DNA of 64,000 nucleotides from Rhizobiales bacterium 63-22 (GTDB lineage Bacteria > Pseudomonadota > Alphaproteobacteria > Rhizobiales > Rhizobiaceae): the NCBI GenBank assembly GCA_001898995.1, contig MKVZ01000006.1:178715-242714 (forward strand). The letters are read 5' to 3'. Every line of letters begins with the position of its first letter. Position 1 is the first letter of the stretch. The notes beneath the pieces are model-generated. The model was not told where the DNA came from, did no database searches, and was given only the letters and a program-made list of their open reading frames with translations. Positions 1 through 9,656 of this stretch are shown in pieces. Position numbers and translations under genes: made by a program.

Positions 1-788
1 TGGCGCGACGGTTCGCGAAATATCATAACATCGTCTGGGTTCTGGGCGGCGATTTCGACGCGACAGACCGGCGACTGGTGACAAGCCTTGCCGAAGGGAT
101 CGAGGCGGTTTTGCCGGACGCAATCCAGACCGTCCATTCGGACCGCGGCACGAATACGGCACGCTATTGGCCGGATGCGCGCTGGCTCGCCATCGACACG
201 GTCTATGATTACGACAATGTGCATAAGGCCGTCCTCGCCCGTTCCAAAGCGGCGACAATGCCGGTCGTCCTGATCGAGGCGCTTTATGAAGGCGAGCACG
301 GCACCACCGTGCAGACGATCCGCCGCAATGCCTATGGCGCGCTATTGGCGGGCGCGGCGGGGCAGGTCTTCGGCAACAGCCCGATCTGGCATTTTTCCGC
401 GGAAGGCCTGTTCAGTCCGGATCGGGACTGGAAAGCTGCGCTGGACAGTCCCGGCGCGCGGTCCATGACCACTCTGCAACACCTGTTCCGTACCTTGCCA
501 TGGGCGCAGTTGCAGCCCGATCGGCAGGGCAGTCCGAACTTTTACAGCGCCGCTTTGCCGGATGGATCCATCACGATCACCTATGGCGAAGGAAGCCGGT
601 TTCCGTCGCGGACGAAACAGGCTGAGAAGGCCCTTTGGTTCGATCCCGTATCCGGCCGCACCACCGAGGCGACCGCGCCGGAAGCCGGGGTCTACCGAAC
701 GCCGGCGGACAGCAATGCCGGCGGCGACGATGACTGGCTGCTCCTGACCGGAACGGCGAACCGGATCGACCTTATCCGAAAGCGGTAG
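1..788 (+). CDS. DUF4038/apiosidase-like glycoside hydrolase, C-terminal part (5' truncated by window edge)
   Basis: The reading frame is already open at base 3, so the gene starts before the window; about 261 codons remain. The segment beginning NIVWVLGGDFDAT, followed by PVVLIEALYEGEH and then RRNAYGALLAGAAGQVFGN, is the second half of the TIM barrel of DUF4038 (apiosidase-like) proteins. The last ~90 residues, with FYSAALPDGSITITY and FDPVSGRTTEA, look like the small beta domain (putative collagen-binding domain) that closes these proteins. Members are linked to glycan breakdown, but the substrate here is unknown. It points the same way as the sugar cluster that follows. Family call moderately sure; function inferred. 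Confidence 0.7.
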   Translation, partial: ARRFAKYHNIVWVLGGDFDATDRRLVTSLAEGIEAVLPDAIQTVHSDRGTNTARYWPDARWLAIDTVYDYDNVHKAVLARSKAATMPVVLIEALYEGEHGTTVQTIRRNAYGALLAGAAGQVFGNSPIWHFSAEGLFSPDRDWKAALDSPGARSMTTLQHLFRTLPWAQLQPDRQGSPNFYSAALPDGSITITYGEGSRFPSRTKQAEKALWFDPVSGRTTEATAPEAGVYRTPADSNAGGDDDWLLLTGTANRIDLIRKR

Positions 789-907
789 GCGCTACGCCGT
801 TTCGATGCCGCGCTAGACGCTTGTTCCTAAGCGGACATGCCATCGGTCAGGTCGTCACTCTACAATCCCGCTCCTAACATGGGTTATCGGATGTGAGGGA
901 GCGAAAA

Positions 908-1969
908 ATGAAAGTACTTGTTACGGGAAGCCGCGGCTATATCGGATCGGTCATGGTGCCGCTCCTGATCGATGCGGGACATGAGGTTTCGGGCTACGAT
1001 ATCGGCCTTTACGAACACTGCCTGTTCGAGGAAGGCGGGGCGGTCGCGGACGTGCCGACCATCCGCAAGGATGTGCGTGACGTGTCGCCGCGCGATCTGG
1101 AAGGGTTCGATGCGGTCATTCATCTGGCCGCGCTCTCGAACGACCCGCTGGGCAATCTCAACGAGGAACTGACCTACGACATCAATTACCGCGCCAGCGT
1201 GGCCATGGCGAAAGCCGCGAAACAGGCGGGCGTCGGGCGGTTTCTTTTCGCCTCGTCGTGTAGCAATTACGGCATCAGCGATGCCGATCTCATCGACGAG
1301 ACGGGTGAGTTGAAACCCGTCACCGCCTATGGCCGCTCCAAGGTGCGGGCGGAGCAGGAAATCCGCGAACTGGCCGACGCTCGCTTCTGCCCGGTCTATC
1401 TGCGCCCGGCAACGGCCTATGGCGTATCGCCCTTCCTGCGGTTCGATATTGTTCTCAACAATCTCGTCGCCTGGGCGGTGACCAAGGGGCTGATCTATCT
1501 GAAATCCGACGGCACGCCGTGGCGGCCTATCGTGCATATCCGCGATATTTCGCGCGCCTTTATCGCGGCCATGGAAGCACCGCAAGACAGGGTCTGGAAC
1601 GAGGCGTTCAATGTCGGCTCGACGGAGCACAATTACCGCATCCGCGACATAGCGGGCATCGTCGCCGACAATGTGCCGGACTGCCGGATCGAATTCGCCG
1701 AGGATGCGGGGCCGGACACGCGCTCCTATCGCGTCAGTTTCGAGAAACTGGCGCATGTATTGCCAGAGGCGAAACCGCGCTGTGACGCGGTGGAGGGTGC
1801 GCGCGAATTGCTTGCCGCCTATAGCCGCTCGACTCTGACGCTGGAGGAATTCGAGGGACCGCGCTTCCAGCGCATCGCCCATATTCGCAAGCTTCTGGCC
1901 GAAGGCGTTCTCGATCGGAATCTGCGCCGGACGGAGGCCGTGCCGCAACCGCTTCTGGCGATCGCATGA
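908..1969 (+). CDS. NAD-dependent epimerase/dehydratase (extended SDR), nucleotide-sugar type
   Basis: The 353-residue protein opens [14 protein letters not shown], the glycine-rich NAD-binding turn of extended SDRs. It has the usual catalytic set: Ser in FASSCSNYG and the Tyr/Lys pair in [12 protein letters not shown]. The C-terminal half ([17 protein letters not shown], then [15 protein letters not shown]) is the sugar-nucleotide binding part. An in-frame GTG lies at 893, but the ATG at 908 has GAGGGAG just upstream and starts exactly at the Rossmann strand, so it is preferred. Its stop overlaps the next ATG (ATGA), showing translational coupling with the DUF4910 gene. Substrate sugar cannot be named. 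Confidence 0.88.
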   Translation: MKVLVTGSRGYIGSVMVPLLIDAGHEVSGYDIGLYEHCLFEEGGAVADVPTIRKDVRDVSPRDLEGFDAVIHLAALSNDPLGNLNEELTYDINYRASVAMAKAAKQAGVGRFLFASSCSNYGISDADLIDETGELKPVTAYGRSKVRAEQEIRELADARFCPVYLRPATAYGVSPFLRFDIVLNNLVAWAVTKGLIYLKSDGTPWRPIVHIRDISRAFIAAMEAPQDRVWNEAFNVGSTEHNYRIRDIAGIVADNVPDCRIEFAEDAGPDTRSYRVSFEKLAHVLPEAKPRCDAVEGARELLAAYSRSTLTLEEFEGPRFQRIAHIRKLLAEGVLDRNLRRTEAVPQPLLAIA

Positions 1970-3264
1970 TGGACGGGAAGCTCCGGGGCGTGGACGGCAG
2001 GGCGATCCACGATCTGGCGTCGCGGCTCTATCCGCTCTGCCGCAGCCTTGCCGGCGACGGCGTGCGCGAGACGCTCGCCATCATCGGCGAACATATACCG
2101 CTGACGGTGCATGAAGTGCCGAGCGGCACGCAACTCTACGACTGGAAAGCGCCGCAGGAATGGACCGTCCGCGAGGCCTATATCGCGGATGGTTCAGGCC
2201 GGCGCGTGGTCGATTTCGCGCGGCACAATCTCCATGTGGTCAATTTCAGCGTTCCGGTCCGCGCGACCATGCCGCTTGGGGCGCTGAAAAGCCATATCCA
2301 TACGCTGCCTGACCAGCCGGAGCTTATCCCATACCGCACCTGTTATCACGCGGAAGACTGGGGCTTCTGCATGGCGCACAATGAGTTTGTGGCGCTGGCT
2401 GACGGCGATTACGAGGTGGTGATCGATGCCGAACGCCGTGAAGGCTCGCTGGTCTTCGGCGAGTTCTTGCATGAGGGGCAGGAGGAGGGGATATTCCTCC
2501 TGTCCGCCCATCTGTGCCATCCATCGCTCGCCAACGACAATTGTTCCGGGCTGGCGCTGCTGGCGCTGGCGGGCGCGGCGCTGAGACAGCGACGCACGCG
2601 GCTCACCTACCGGCTGCTGTTCGGCCCGGCCACCTTCGGCGCGCTCGCATGGCTGAAGCAGAACGAGGATCGTCTCGACCGGCTGCGCCACGGGCTGGTG
2701 CTCTCCTGTGTCGGTGACGGGGCAGGGCCGAATTACAAGCGTAGCCGCCGGGGTGACGCGGAAATCGACCGCATCATGGGCCATGTGCTGACGCATTGCG
2801 GACTGGCCGGCGCCACCGCACATGATTTCTGGCCCTATGGCTATGACGAGCGGCAATTCTGCTCGCCCGGCTTCAACCTGCCGGTCGGCCTGTTCCAGCG
2901 CAGCCTTTACGGCGCGTTTCCGGAATACCATACCTCGGCCGACAATCTCGATTTCATCAAACCCGGCTATCTCGAACAGTCGTTCCGCATGGTCATGCAG
3001 GCCATCGAGATCGCAGAGCGCAACTGGACGCCCGTGAGCACCTCGCCGAAGGGCGAGCCGCAGCTTGGCAAGCGTGGCCTTTACGGCAGGACGGGCGGCG
3101 ACAAGCGTTCCGCCGATGCCGCCATGGCGATGCTGTGGGTGCTCAATCTGGCCGATGGCAGCTATTCGCTTCTCGACATGGCGGAGCGCTCGAAACTGCC
3201 CTTTGCGACACTCGCCGATGCCGCCGACCGGCTGCGCGCAGCGAGCCTGCTGGTTCAAGGCTGA
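1966..3264 (+). CDS. DUF4910 (DUF2172) aminopeptidase-like protein with C-terminal winged helix
   Basis: This 432-residue protein matches the DUF4910/DUF2172 family, zinc-peptidase-like (M28 fold) proteins found in many polysaccharide loci. The signature [16 protein letters not shown] (about residues 178-193) gives the metal-binding His and Asp. A second likely ligand region is [14 protein letters not shown]. The last ~70 residues ([26 protein letters not shown]) look like a winged helix. It overlaps the epimerase gene by 4 bp and runs tail-to-tail into the RmlC-like gene, whose 3' end overlaps its last 10 bases. Its biochemical role in sugar clusters is not established; a peptidase or amidase acting on a sugar-linked group is only a guess. 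Confidence 0.8.
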   Translation: MMDGKLRGVDGRAIHDLASRLYPLCRSLAGDGVRETLAIIGEHIPLTVHEVPSGTQLYDWKAPQEWTVREAYIADGSGRRVVDFARHNLHVVNFSVPVRATMPLGALKSHIHTLPDQPELIPYRTCYHAEDWGFCMAHNEFVALADGDYEVVIDAERREGSLVFGEFLHEGQEEGIFLLSAHLCHPSLANDNCSGLALLALAGAALRQRRTRLTYRLLFGPATFGALAWLKQNEDRLDRLRHGLVLSCVGDGAGPNYKRSRRGDAEIDRIMGHVLTHCGLAGATAHDFWPYGYDERQFCSPGFNLPVGLFQRSLYGAFPEYHTSADNLDFIKPGYLEQSFRMVMQAIEIAERNWTPVSTSPKGEPQLGKRGLYGRTGGDKRSADAAMAMLWVLNLADGSYSLLDMAERSKLPFATLADAADRLRAASLLVQG

Positions 3265-3785
3265 AGCAGCGGCCAGTTTCGGTCCTTGTCCGACATCACG
3301 ACCGGTTCCGCCGGCCAATGGATACCGATTGCCGGATCGTTATAGCGCAGTCCGGCGGCATGATCGGGCGCGTAGGCGCTCGATATCATGTAGCGGATAA
3401 GCACCTCGTCGGTCAGCGTCTGGAAACCATGCGCGCAGCCTTCCGGTATATAGACCTGCACGCCGTTTTCCACCGAAAGCTCCACGCCCGTCCAGCGCAG
3501 ATAGGTGGACGAGTGCGGACGCAGATCGACCAGAACATCCCACACCGCGCCTTGCAGGCAGGCGACGAGCTTGGTTTCGCCATGCGGTGCGCGCTGGTAA
3601 TGCATGCCGCGTAAAGTTCCCTTGTCTCGCGAGCAGGACAGGCTGTGCTGGGGAAAATGCGTTTCCAGTCCGTGCCCGGCGAAAATTTCTTCGCAGAAGA
3701 CACGCGCGAACCAGCCCCGCTCGTCCCTGAAAGGGGCCGGCGCAACTGTCCAGGCGCCCTCTATATCGAGTGACGTAAATCGCAT
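3255..3785 (-). CDS. rfbC: dTDP-4-dehydrorhamnose 3,5-epimerase family protein (RmlC-like)
   Basis: A 176-residue cupin. It carries the RmlC signature segments in order: FRDERGWFARVF, GTLRGMHYQ (catalytic His), HGETKLVACLQGAVWDVLVDLR (Lys of the active site), and PEGCAHGFQTLTDEV. It probably epimerises C3 and/or C5 of a nucleotide-activated 4-keto sugar. Two ATGs are in frame, at 3800 and 3785; AGGAAG sits 6 nt before the inner one, so MRFTSLDIEG is chosen. It is the only gene of the cluster on this strand and shares its upstream region with the methyltransferase. No RmlA, RmlB or RmlD is seen here, so a true rhamnose role is unproven. Confidence 0.85.
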   Translation of the reverse strand: MRFTSLDIEGAWTVAPAPFRDERGWFARVFCEEIFAGHGLETHFPQHSLSCSRDKGTLRGMHYQRAPHGETKLVACLQGAVWDVLVDLRPHSSTYLRWTGVELSVENGVQVYIPEGCAHGFQTLTDEVLIRYMISSAYAPDHAAGLRYNDPAIGIHWPAEPVVMSDKDRNWPLLQP

Positions 3786-4087
3786 GAACCGCTTCCTCAT
3801 TTATTCGCCCGGATTCTGACAGGCTGACCCCGCTCGGGTAGAGCCAACTTCGATGCATGTTTTTCACCGGATGTAGGAGGTCGGCTTATCCGAAAGGCGG
3901 TGTCGTCTACGCCTTCCACCCTCCAATGGCGCAGAAACCGCATATGTACCGAATCGTCCGTAGGGCGACGGCTGCGCTCAATGGTATGTGCGGCTCACGT
4001 CCCATGGCAGTCTCGGCAATCCTGCGGCGACTTAGTAGCCTGATTTGCGCGGACCGGGGAGGCCGGGCCAAAGGAGAGGGGACACGT
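3786..4087. promoter_or_regulatory. Divergent intergenic region between RmlC-like and methyltransferase genes
   Basis: About 300 bp with no credible gene. The methyltransferase frame is open upstream to 3857, but that stretch lacks a ribosome site and does not resemble the family. It should contain both promoters; no convincing -35/-10 pair or operator was identified. Confidence 0.4.
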
Positions 4088-5389
4088 ATGACCATCCAGA
4101 TGCCGGATATCTCGCCGCAACGGGATAGCACGCGGGAAGAGAGCAAATGCCGTCTGTGCGGCAAGCTGCTTCGGCACCACTTTGTCGATCTCGGCATGTC
4201 GCCGCCCTGCGAAAGCTTCGTAAGCGCTGATCGCCTCGACCATATGGAGCCCTATTATCCGCTCTATGCGCTGGTCTGCGATCACTGCTTTCTGGTGCAG
4301 TTGAAGGAATATGTCTCGCCCGCGGAGATTTTCACCGAATACGCTTATTTCTCGTCTTTCGCCGCAAGCTGGGTCGAGCATGCGCGCAATTATTGCGAGG
4401 ATATCGCCGAAAAAATGAAGCTCGATGAGAACAGCTTCGTGGTCGAGATCGCCAGCAATGACGGCTATCTGCTCCAGCATTTCCTGCCGAAAGGCATTCC
4501 CGTACTCGGCATCGAGCCGGCGGCCAATGTGGCGCAGGCGGCCCTGACCAAGGGCGTGCCGACGCGGGTCGATTTTTTCGGCACACGGCTGGCGCAGGAA
4601 ATGACCGCGGAAGGCCGCAAGGCCGATCTTATCATCGGCAACAATGTTCTGGCCCAGGTGCCGGACCTCAACGATTTCGTCAACGGCATGCGCATTCTGC
4701 TGGCGCCCGAGGGCGTCATTACGCTGGAATTTCCACATCTGCTCAATCTGATCGAGTTCAACCAGTTCGACACGATCTATCACGAGCATTTCTCTTATTT
4801 CTCGCTGCTGACCATCCGTTTCATGGCGCAGCGCCATCATCTCAAGATCGTCGATGTGGAGGAATTGCCGACCCATGGCGGCTCGCTGCGGGTGCATCTC
4901 GCTCATGCCGATGCGAAGCAGAAGGCATCGTCACGCGTGTCCGCGCTCCTTCGCAAGGAAGAGCGCTTTGGCCTCGACCACCTCTCGACCTATGAACAGT
5001 TCGCCGAGAAGACGCGCAGCACCAAGCGCGATCTCCTGTCCTTCCTCATCGCGGCCAAGAATGCGGGCAAGCGCATCTGCGGCTATGGCGCGCCGGGCAA
5101 GGGCAACACGCTGCTCAACTATTGCGGCATCGGCACGGATATTCTCGATTTCACCGTGGACCGCAATCCCTACAAGCACGGGCGCTTCACGCCCGGCATG
5201 CATATCCCGATCCACGATGTTTCGGCAATCGACGAATTCAGGCCGGATTACATTCTCATCCTGCCCTGGAACTTCAAGGACGAGATCATCCGGCAGATGC
5301 AGCATGTGGTCGAATGGGGCGCGAAATTCATCGTTCCCATTCCGCATGTCACCCTGATCGATCCGGCGCTGGTTACAGAGGAGCGCTAG
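4088..5389 (+). CDS. SAM-dependent sugar C-methyltransferase (NovU/TylC3 family)
   Basis: The 433-residue protein has the three-part build of NDP-hexose C-methyltransferases. First comes an N-terminal zinc motif (CRLCGKLL, then CDHCFLVQL, residues ~19-70). Next is a class I SAM domain with VVEIASNDGYLLQHF and IGNNVLAQVPDLNDFV, then YHEHFSYFS (putative catalytic Tyr/His/Glu). The C-terminal domain has CGYGAPGKGNTLLNYC. The start is the ATG at 4088, preceded by AAAGGAGAGG; the longer open frame upstream is not coding-like. It probably methylates a keto-sugar nucleotide to give a branched sugar. It is followed 2 bp later by the nucleotidyltransferase gene. Confidence 0.87.
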   Translation: MTIQMPDISPQRDSTREESKCRLCGKLLRHHFVDLGMSPPCESFVSADRLDHMEPYYPLYALVCDHCFLVQLKEYVSPAEIFTEYAYFSSFAASWVEHARNYCEDIAEKMKLDENSFVVEIASNDGYLLQHFLPKGIPVLGIEPAANVAQAALTKGVPTRVDFFGTRLAQEMTAEGRKADLIIGNNVLAQVPDLNDFVNGMRILLAPEGVITLEFPHLLNLIEFNQFDTIYHEHFSYFSLLTIRFMAQRHHLKIVDVEELPTHGGSLRVHLAHADAKQKASSRVSALLRKEERFGLDHLSTYEQFAEKTRSTKRDLLSFLIAAKNAGKRICGYGAPGKGNTLLNYCGIGTDILDFTVDRNPYKHGRFTPGMHIPIHDVSAIDEFRPDYILILPWNFKDEIIRQMQHVVEWGAKFIVPIPHVTLIDPALVTEER

Positions 5390-5391
5390 CC

Positions 5392-6201
5392 ATGAAAGTC
5401 GTTCTGTTCTGCGGAGGCCTTGGAACCAGAATCCGCGAATATTCCGAAAATGTTCCCAAGCCCATGATCCCGCTCGGCCACCAGCCGATCCTGCATCACG
5501 TGATGGAATATTACAGCGATTGCGGCCATAACGATTTCATCCTCTGCCTCGGCTACAAGGCGAATGTGGTGAAGGATTTCTTCCTTACAATCCGCCCGCA
5601 GACCTTCGCCGATTGCGTCGTTTCGGACGGCGGCCGCAATGTGCGGCTGCTGGAGGAAGTGGATCGCGACTGGAGCGTGACGCTGCTCGACACCGGCATC
5701 TGGCGCAATATCGGCGAGCGGCTGTGGAGCGCGCGATCCCACGTCATGAACGAGGAGATGTTCCTCGCCAATTACAGCGACGGCCTGAGCGATGTCGATC
5801 TCGACGACATGACGCGGCGGTTCGAGGCAAGCGGCAAGATCGCCTGTTTCCTCGCCGTGCGTCCGCCCCTGACCTATCATCTGGCGGATATAGCCGAAGG
5901 CGGCGACGTGCGCGCGTTCAGGACGTCGAACACGTCGGATATCTGGATCAATGGCGGCTATTTCCTGTTTCGCAGGGAAATCTTCGACTATATGCGCGAG
6001 GGCGAGGAACTGGTGCTGGAGCCGTTCAACCGGTTGATCGCCGACAACCAGTTGATGGCTTATAAGTATGAAGGCTTCTGGCGCTCCATGGATACGCTCC
6101 GCGACTGGCAGACGCTGGAGGACATGGTGGAGAAGGGCGACATGCCCTGGAAGAAACGCAAGGCCGAACAGCATCCAGCCAATATCGCCATCGCGCTATG
6201 A
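5392..6201 (+). CDS. rfbF: glucose-1-phosphate cytidylyltransferase-like nucleotidyltransferase (RfbF family)
   Basis: A 269-residue sugar-1-phosphate nucleotidyltransferase. CGGLGTRIRE followed by PKPMIPLGHQPILHHVM is the nucleotide-binding signature; FLANYSDGLSDVD supplies the metal Asp. SDIWINGGYFLFRREIF and GFWRSMDTLRDWQTLEDM match RfbF along its length. RfbF makes CDP-glucose from CTP and glucose-1-phosphate; cytidylyl preference is inferred from resemblance. The gene starts 2 bp after the methyltransferase stop, and its own stop overlaps the ATG of the PIG-L gene (ATGA), so these are one operon. RfbG/RfbH partners for dideoxy sugars are not in the window. Confidence 0.82.
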   Translation: MKVVLFCGGLGTRIREYSENVPKPMIPLGHQPILHHVMEYYSDCGHNDFILCLGYKANVVKDFFLTIRPQTFADCVVSDGGRNVRLLEEVDRDWSVTLLDTGIWRNIGERLWSARSHVMNEEMFLANYSDGLSDVDLDDMTRRFEASGKIACFLAVRPPLTYHLADIAEGGDVRAFRTSNTSDIWINGGYFLFRREIFDYMREGEELVLEPFNRLIADNQLMAYKYEGFWRSMDTLRDWQTLEDMVEKGDMPWKKRKAEQHPANIAIAL

Positions 6202-6854
6202 TCGACCTCTGCTCTCTGGCGAACCCGGCAAAGCCGCTCGAGGTGCTCTGCCTCGGCGCGCATTCCGACGATATCGAGATCGGCTGCGGGGGCACGCTTC
6301 TGCGCCTGATCGAAGCGGGTATGCCGCTCCACGTCGAATAGTGCGTCCTGTCGGGAAACGGGGAACGGCGCGCGGAGGCGGAAGCATCCGCGCGCGATTT
6401 TCTGCAAGGTGCTGCAAGTTCAGCCATCCGCCTTGCCGCCTTCGAGGACAGTTATTTTCCCGTGCAGGCGTTGCCGATCAAGGAATGGCTGGCCGCGCAG
6501 CGGCAGCGCCGTACGCCGGATATCGTCTTCACCCACTGCAAAGGTGATGCGCATCAGGACCATCGTACGGTCAACGAGCTGACGTGGAATCTTTTTCGCG
6601 ATCAACTGATCCTCGAATACGAGATTCCGAAATGGGACGGTGATCTCGGCCGGCCCAATGCCTATGCGGCGCTGTCCGCTTCCGTCATGGAACGAAAGAT
6701 CGGCCTCTTGATGAAGCATTTTGGTACGCAGCGCTCCAAGGACTGGTTCGACCCGGAAACCTTTCGCGGGCTTGCCCGCCTGCGCGGGATGGAATGCCGT
6801 GCACCGGCAAATTATGCCGAGGCGTTCCATGCGAGAAAGCTGCGTCTGTTCTGA
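6198..6854 (+). pseudogene. PIG-L family deacetylase interrupted by an in-frame amber stop
   Basis: From ATG 6198 the frame encodes the zinc motif GAHSDDIEIGCGG, then reaches TAG at 6339-6341 (codon 48), in the text HVE-stop-CVLSGNGERRAEAEAS. Family members usually carry a bulky residue there, so TGG to TAG is the simplest explanation. After the stop the same frame continues without a shift to 6854 and holds the second zinc motif HCKGDAHQDHRTVNEL and a normal PIG-L end. The product would be an N-acetyl-sugar or similar deacetylase of about 218 residues. Either a recent inactivating mutation, a sequencing error, or readthrough. It is the last gene of the sugar operon, start-coupled to rfbF. 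Confidence 0.85.
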
Positions 6855-7055
6855 ATGTCGTAACGGGCCTGCGTTTCATGGTCAGCCGACTGGCTGAGAT
6901 TGATAATGATCCCGCAACGGAAAACCCTGCTTCAACCCGGTCGCCGGGGTATTGTTGCATGAATACTTTGACGGTATCCATTTCGTTGGTTACGATTAAT
7001 TGCCAATGCGGGAGAAACATGAATTTCGTTCTTACATCGGTGTAGGGAGGAGCTT

Positions 7056-8798
7056 ATGTACGGTATTCGTGCGGCGTTGTTCGCCGGAATTGTCGCTGTC
7101 CTGAGCGCGCCGCTCACCGGCGCATATGCTGCCTCGCCAGCGCCGGTCGAGGCCGAACACGGCATGGTTGTCACGGCGGAGCAGCGGGCAACGCAAGCCG
7201 GCGTCGACATCTTGAAAAAAGGCGGCAACGCGATCGATGCCGCTGTTGCGGTCGGTTATACCCTTGCCGTGGTATGGCCCGAGGCGGGCAATATCGGTGG
7301 GGGTGGTTTCATGACTATTCGCACCAAGGACGGCAAAACCACGTTCATCGATTTTCGCGAACGCGCGCCGCTCGCGGCAACCAAGAACATGTATCTCGAT
7401 GACAAGGGCAATGTGGTCAAAGGGGCGAGCACCGACGGATTTCTCGCCATCGGCGTACCCGGCACCGTTGCGGGTCTGGAATATGCGCGTGAGAAATATG
7501 GGAAACTGCCGCGCAAGGACGTGATGGAAGCAGCGGTCGGCTATGCCCGTGACGGCTATGTCCTCAATCAGGGAGATGTGGCCTCCTTCAAGCATAATCT
7601 GAAATGGCTCAGCCGGGATCCGGAGACAAAGCGCATCTTTCTGACGGCCGATGGCAAGCCGCACGCTGTCGGTGACAAACTCGTGCAGCCGGATCTTGCG
7701 AAGGTCCTTGCCGCGATTTCGGACAAGGGGCCTGACGCGTTTTACAAGAGCGATGTCGCCGATGCGGTTGTCAAGGCATCGAGCGCCAGAGGCGGGGTTC
7801 TCGCAAAAGCCGATTTCGAGCAATACAAGGTGCGGGAACTGAAGCCCGTGAGTTGCAACTATCGCGGCTATGAAATTATTTCATCGCCACCGCCGAGTTC
7901 CGGCGGCGTGATCATCTGCGAAATTCTCAATATTCTGGAAGGCTATCCGCTCTCCTATCTCGGCAATGATTCCGCCGATACCGTGCATTACATGGTCGAA
8001 GCGATGCGCTACGCTTATGTCGATCGCAATTCGTCACTCGGCGATCCGGATTTCGTGAACAACCCGGTGGACCACTTGCTGGACAAGAATTACGCCGCCG
8101 AAATTCGCGCAAAGATCAATCCCTACAAGGCGGGTGTATCCGAAGGTCTGATGCCGAAAGATATGAACGAGCCGAAAGAGACGACGCATTATTCGATCAT
8201 CGATAATGACGGTAACGCGGTTGCGGTGACCTACACGCTCAACGGCTCCTATGGCACGGGTATCGTTGCGCCGGGAACGGGCTTTCTTCTCAACAACGAA
8301 ATGGACGACTTTACATCCAAGGTCGGCGTGCCGAATCTTTATGGTCTGATCCAAGGCGAGGCGAATGCGATAGCGCCGAAGAAGACGCCGCTTTCGTCAA
8401 TGAGCCCGACGATCGTCACCAAGGACGGAAAGCCATTCATGGTGATCGGCAGCCCGGGCGGTTCGCGCATCATCACGATCACGCTTGAGGCGATCCTCAA
8501 TGTCATCGATCAGGGTCTCAACATTCAGGAAGCGGTCGACGCACCGCGCATCCATCATCAATGGCTGCCCGATCAAGTCTATACCGAGCCGCATGCGCTT
8601 TCGCCGGACACGGTGAAACGCCTCGTCGATATGGGTTACAAGATCGATGAAGGGGATCCGGATTGGCCGGTCTGGGGTTCTGCGGCCGGCATTCTGGTCG
8701 GCGGCAAAGATATTGCGACAATCAAAAAGGGCAACGGCGCCCGCTATAACGGCGCGATGGACAGCCGCGATGCGGCCGGTTTCGCCGAAGGATATTGA
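7056..8798 (+). CDS. ggt: gamma-glutamyltransferase (periplasmic)
   Basis: A 580-residue GGT precursor of normal length. A signal peptide (residues 1-25, ending AYA) precedes the mature start. The large subunit has GGNAIDAAVA, NIGGGGFM and DFRERAPLAA (gamma-glutamyl binding Arg). The autocleavage site is at KETTHYSIID, the second Thr being the expected catalytic nucleophile. The small subunit has SYGTG, PLSSMSPTIV and GSPGGSRIITI. It hydrolyses or transfers gamma-glutamyl groups, for example from glutathione, in the periplasm. GGGAGGAG precedes the ATG. It is monocistronic, with 200 bp of empty DNA on each side. Confidence 0.95.
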   Translation: MYGIRAALFAGIVAVLSAPLTGAYAASPAPVEAEHGMVVTAEQRATQAGVDILKKGGNAIDAAVAVGYTLAVVWPEAGNIGGGGFMTIRTKDGKTTFIDFRERAPLAATKNMYLDDKGNVVKGASTDGFLAIGVPGTVAGLEYAREKYGKLPRKDVMEAAVGYARDGYVLNQGDVASFKHNLKWLSRDPETKRIFLTADGKPHAVGDKLVQPDLAKVLAAISDKGPDAFYKSDVADAVVKASSARGGVLAKADFEQYKVRELKPVSCNYRGYEIISSPPPSSGGVIICEILNILEGYPLSYLGNDSADTVHYMVEAMRYAYVDRNSSLGDPDFVNNPVDHLLDKNYAAEIRAKINPYKAGVSEGLMPKDMNEPKETTHYSIIDNDGNAVAVTYTLNGSYGTGIVAPGTGFLLNNEMDDFTSKVGVPNLYGLIQGEANAIAPKKTPLSSMSPTIVTKDGKPFMVIGSPGGSRIITITLEAILNVIDQGLNIQEAVDAPRIHHQWLPDQVYTEPHALSPDTVKRLVDMGYKIDEGDPDWPVWGSAAGILVGGKDIATIKKGNGARYNGAMDSRDAAGFAEGY

Positions 8799-9013
8799 AT
8801 GCCGTCCCGAAATCGAGGCCGGGCCGATGATCCCGCCTGCCGCGGAAAGGATGCAAGCTTGCGTGGGATATCACCGCTGCCGGTGCCATCGATAAACTGA
8901 TGTTGAAGTTCCGCCGCATCAGCGCTTCCTTGCACTGATCGAGACCACTATGCCGCCGGCTGCTTCATGCAACCGGCGGTCTGGCTTCTCGAACCGGTCC
9001 GCTGCGTTCCGTA

Positions 9014-9292
9014 TCAAGCGGCGGAGGTGGCCGATGGCGAACCTGGTTTGTGCGGCCGAGCGGCGACAGGCTTTTTCTTGGGCTTGGGCAGGAGGCCTTC
9101 GCGTTGCGCCCGTTTTCTGGCGTCCTTGCGCCCCCGGCGAATGGCTTCGCCTTTTTCCCGCGCTCGCTTTTCCGATGGCTTCTCGTAGGCGCGCCGCTCC
9201 CGTAGCTCCCGGAAGATGCCTTCCCGCTGCATTTTCTTCTTCAGGACGCGAAGAGCCTGATCGATATTGTTATCCCTTACAAGAACCTGCAA
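9014..9292 (-). CDS. rpsU: 30S ribosomal protein S21, probable TTG start
   Basis: The protein [20 protein letters not shown] followed by [23 protein letters not shown] is bS21 of the alphaproteobacterial type with a long basic tail (about 92 residues). An ATG at 9307 is in frame, but AAAGGAG lies between it and a TTG at 9292, ideally placed for that TTG, and orthologues start at the equivalent [10 protein letters not shown] therefore choose TTG 9292, giving Met-Gln-Val-Leu; the ATG form would add MKGVN. Its tail ([23 protein letters not shown]) is variable. Rhizobiales often carry more than one S21 gene, so this may be a paralogue. Confidence 0.88.
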   Translation of the reverse strand: MQVLVRDNNIDQALRVLKKKMQREGIFRELRERRAYEKPSEKRAREKGEAIRRGRKDARKRAQREGLLPKPKKKPVAARPHKPGSPSATSAA

Positions 9293-9326
9293 GTTAACTC
9301 CTTTCATGGATCGCTACATTTTCAAG

Positions 9327-9611
9327 CTAATCAAGCGCTGCCCGCATATTCATAATAATTTCGGCTGCTTTCAGAAAAGCGCTTGATACAGAGCTATCGT
9401 CGGTTGTGAATATGTTTTGGGCTATCGCTGTAAGTTCGCAGTGAAGCTCGGCTATAGCATCGAACGGAGGCGCCCCCATTTCGCGAAAATCTTCCTTCAA
9501 CTGGAGAAGGGTGCTCGCGGCGGCCAGAAGAAGATCGCGTCTTTCGACAAGGGGCATGTTCTCTACGGCGTTTGCAGCCTGGATGAGATCACCAAAACTC
9601 AATTGGTTCAT
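9327..9611 (-). CDS. hypothetical protein, 94 aa
   Basis: I do not recognise a family. The protein (starting MNQLSFGDLIQAANAV) is mostly amphipathic helix with few charged clusters, no signal peptide and no membrane segment. Codon use is like the neighbours. It lies just upstream of rpsU on the same strand (35 bp between stop and TTG start), so the two may be cotranscribed. No clear ribosome site was seen before the ATG. Confidence 0.5.
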   Translation of the reverse strand: MNQLSFGDLIQAANAVENMPLVERRDLLLAAASTLLQLKEDFREMGAPPFDAIAELHCELTAIAQNIFTTDDSSVSSAFLKAAEIIMNMRAALD

Positions 9612-9656
9612 GGCTGTGCCGTTGGTTCATGGCTGTACCGTCCGCCCGGATGCGCC

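Noticed and set aside
8960..8990. GC-rich inverted repeat after ggt
   Set aside because: Stem is interrupted and has no T-run on either strand, so not called as a terminator.
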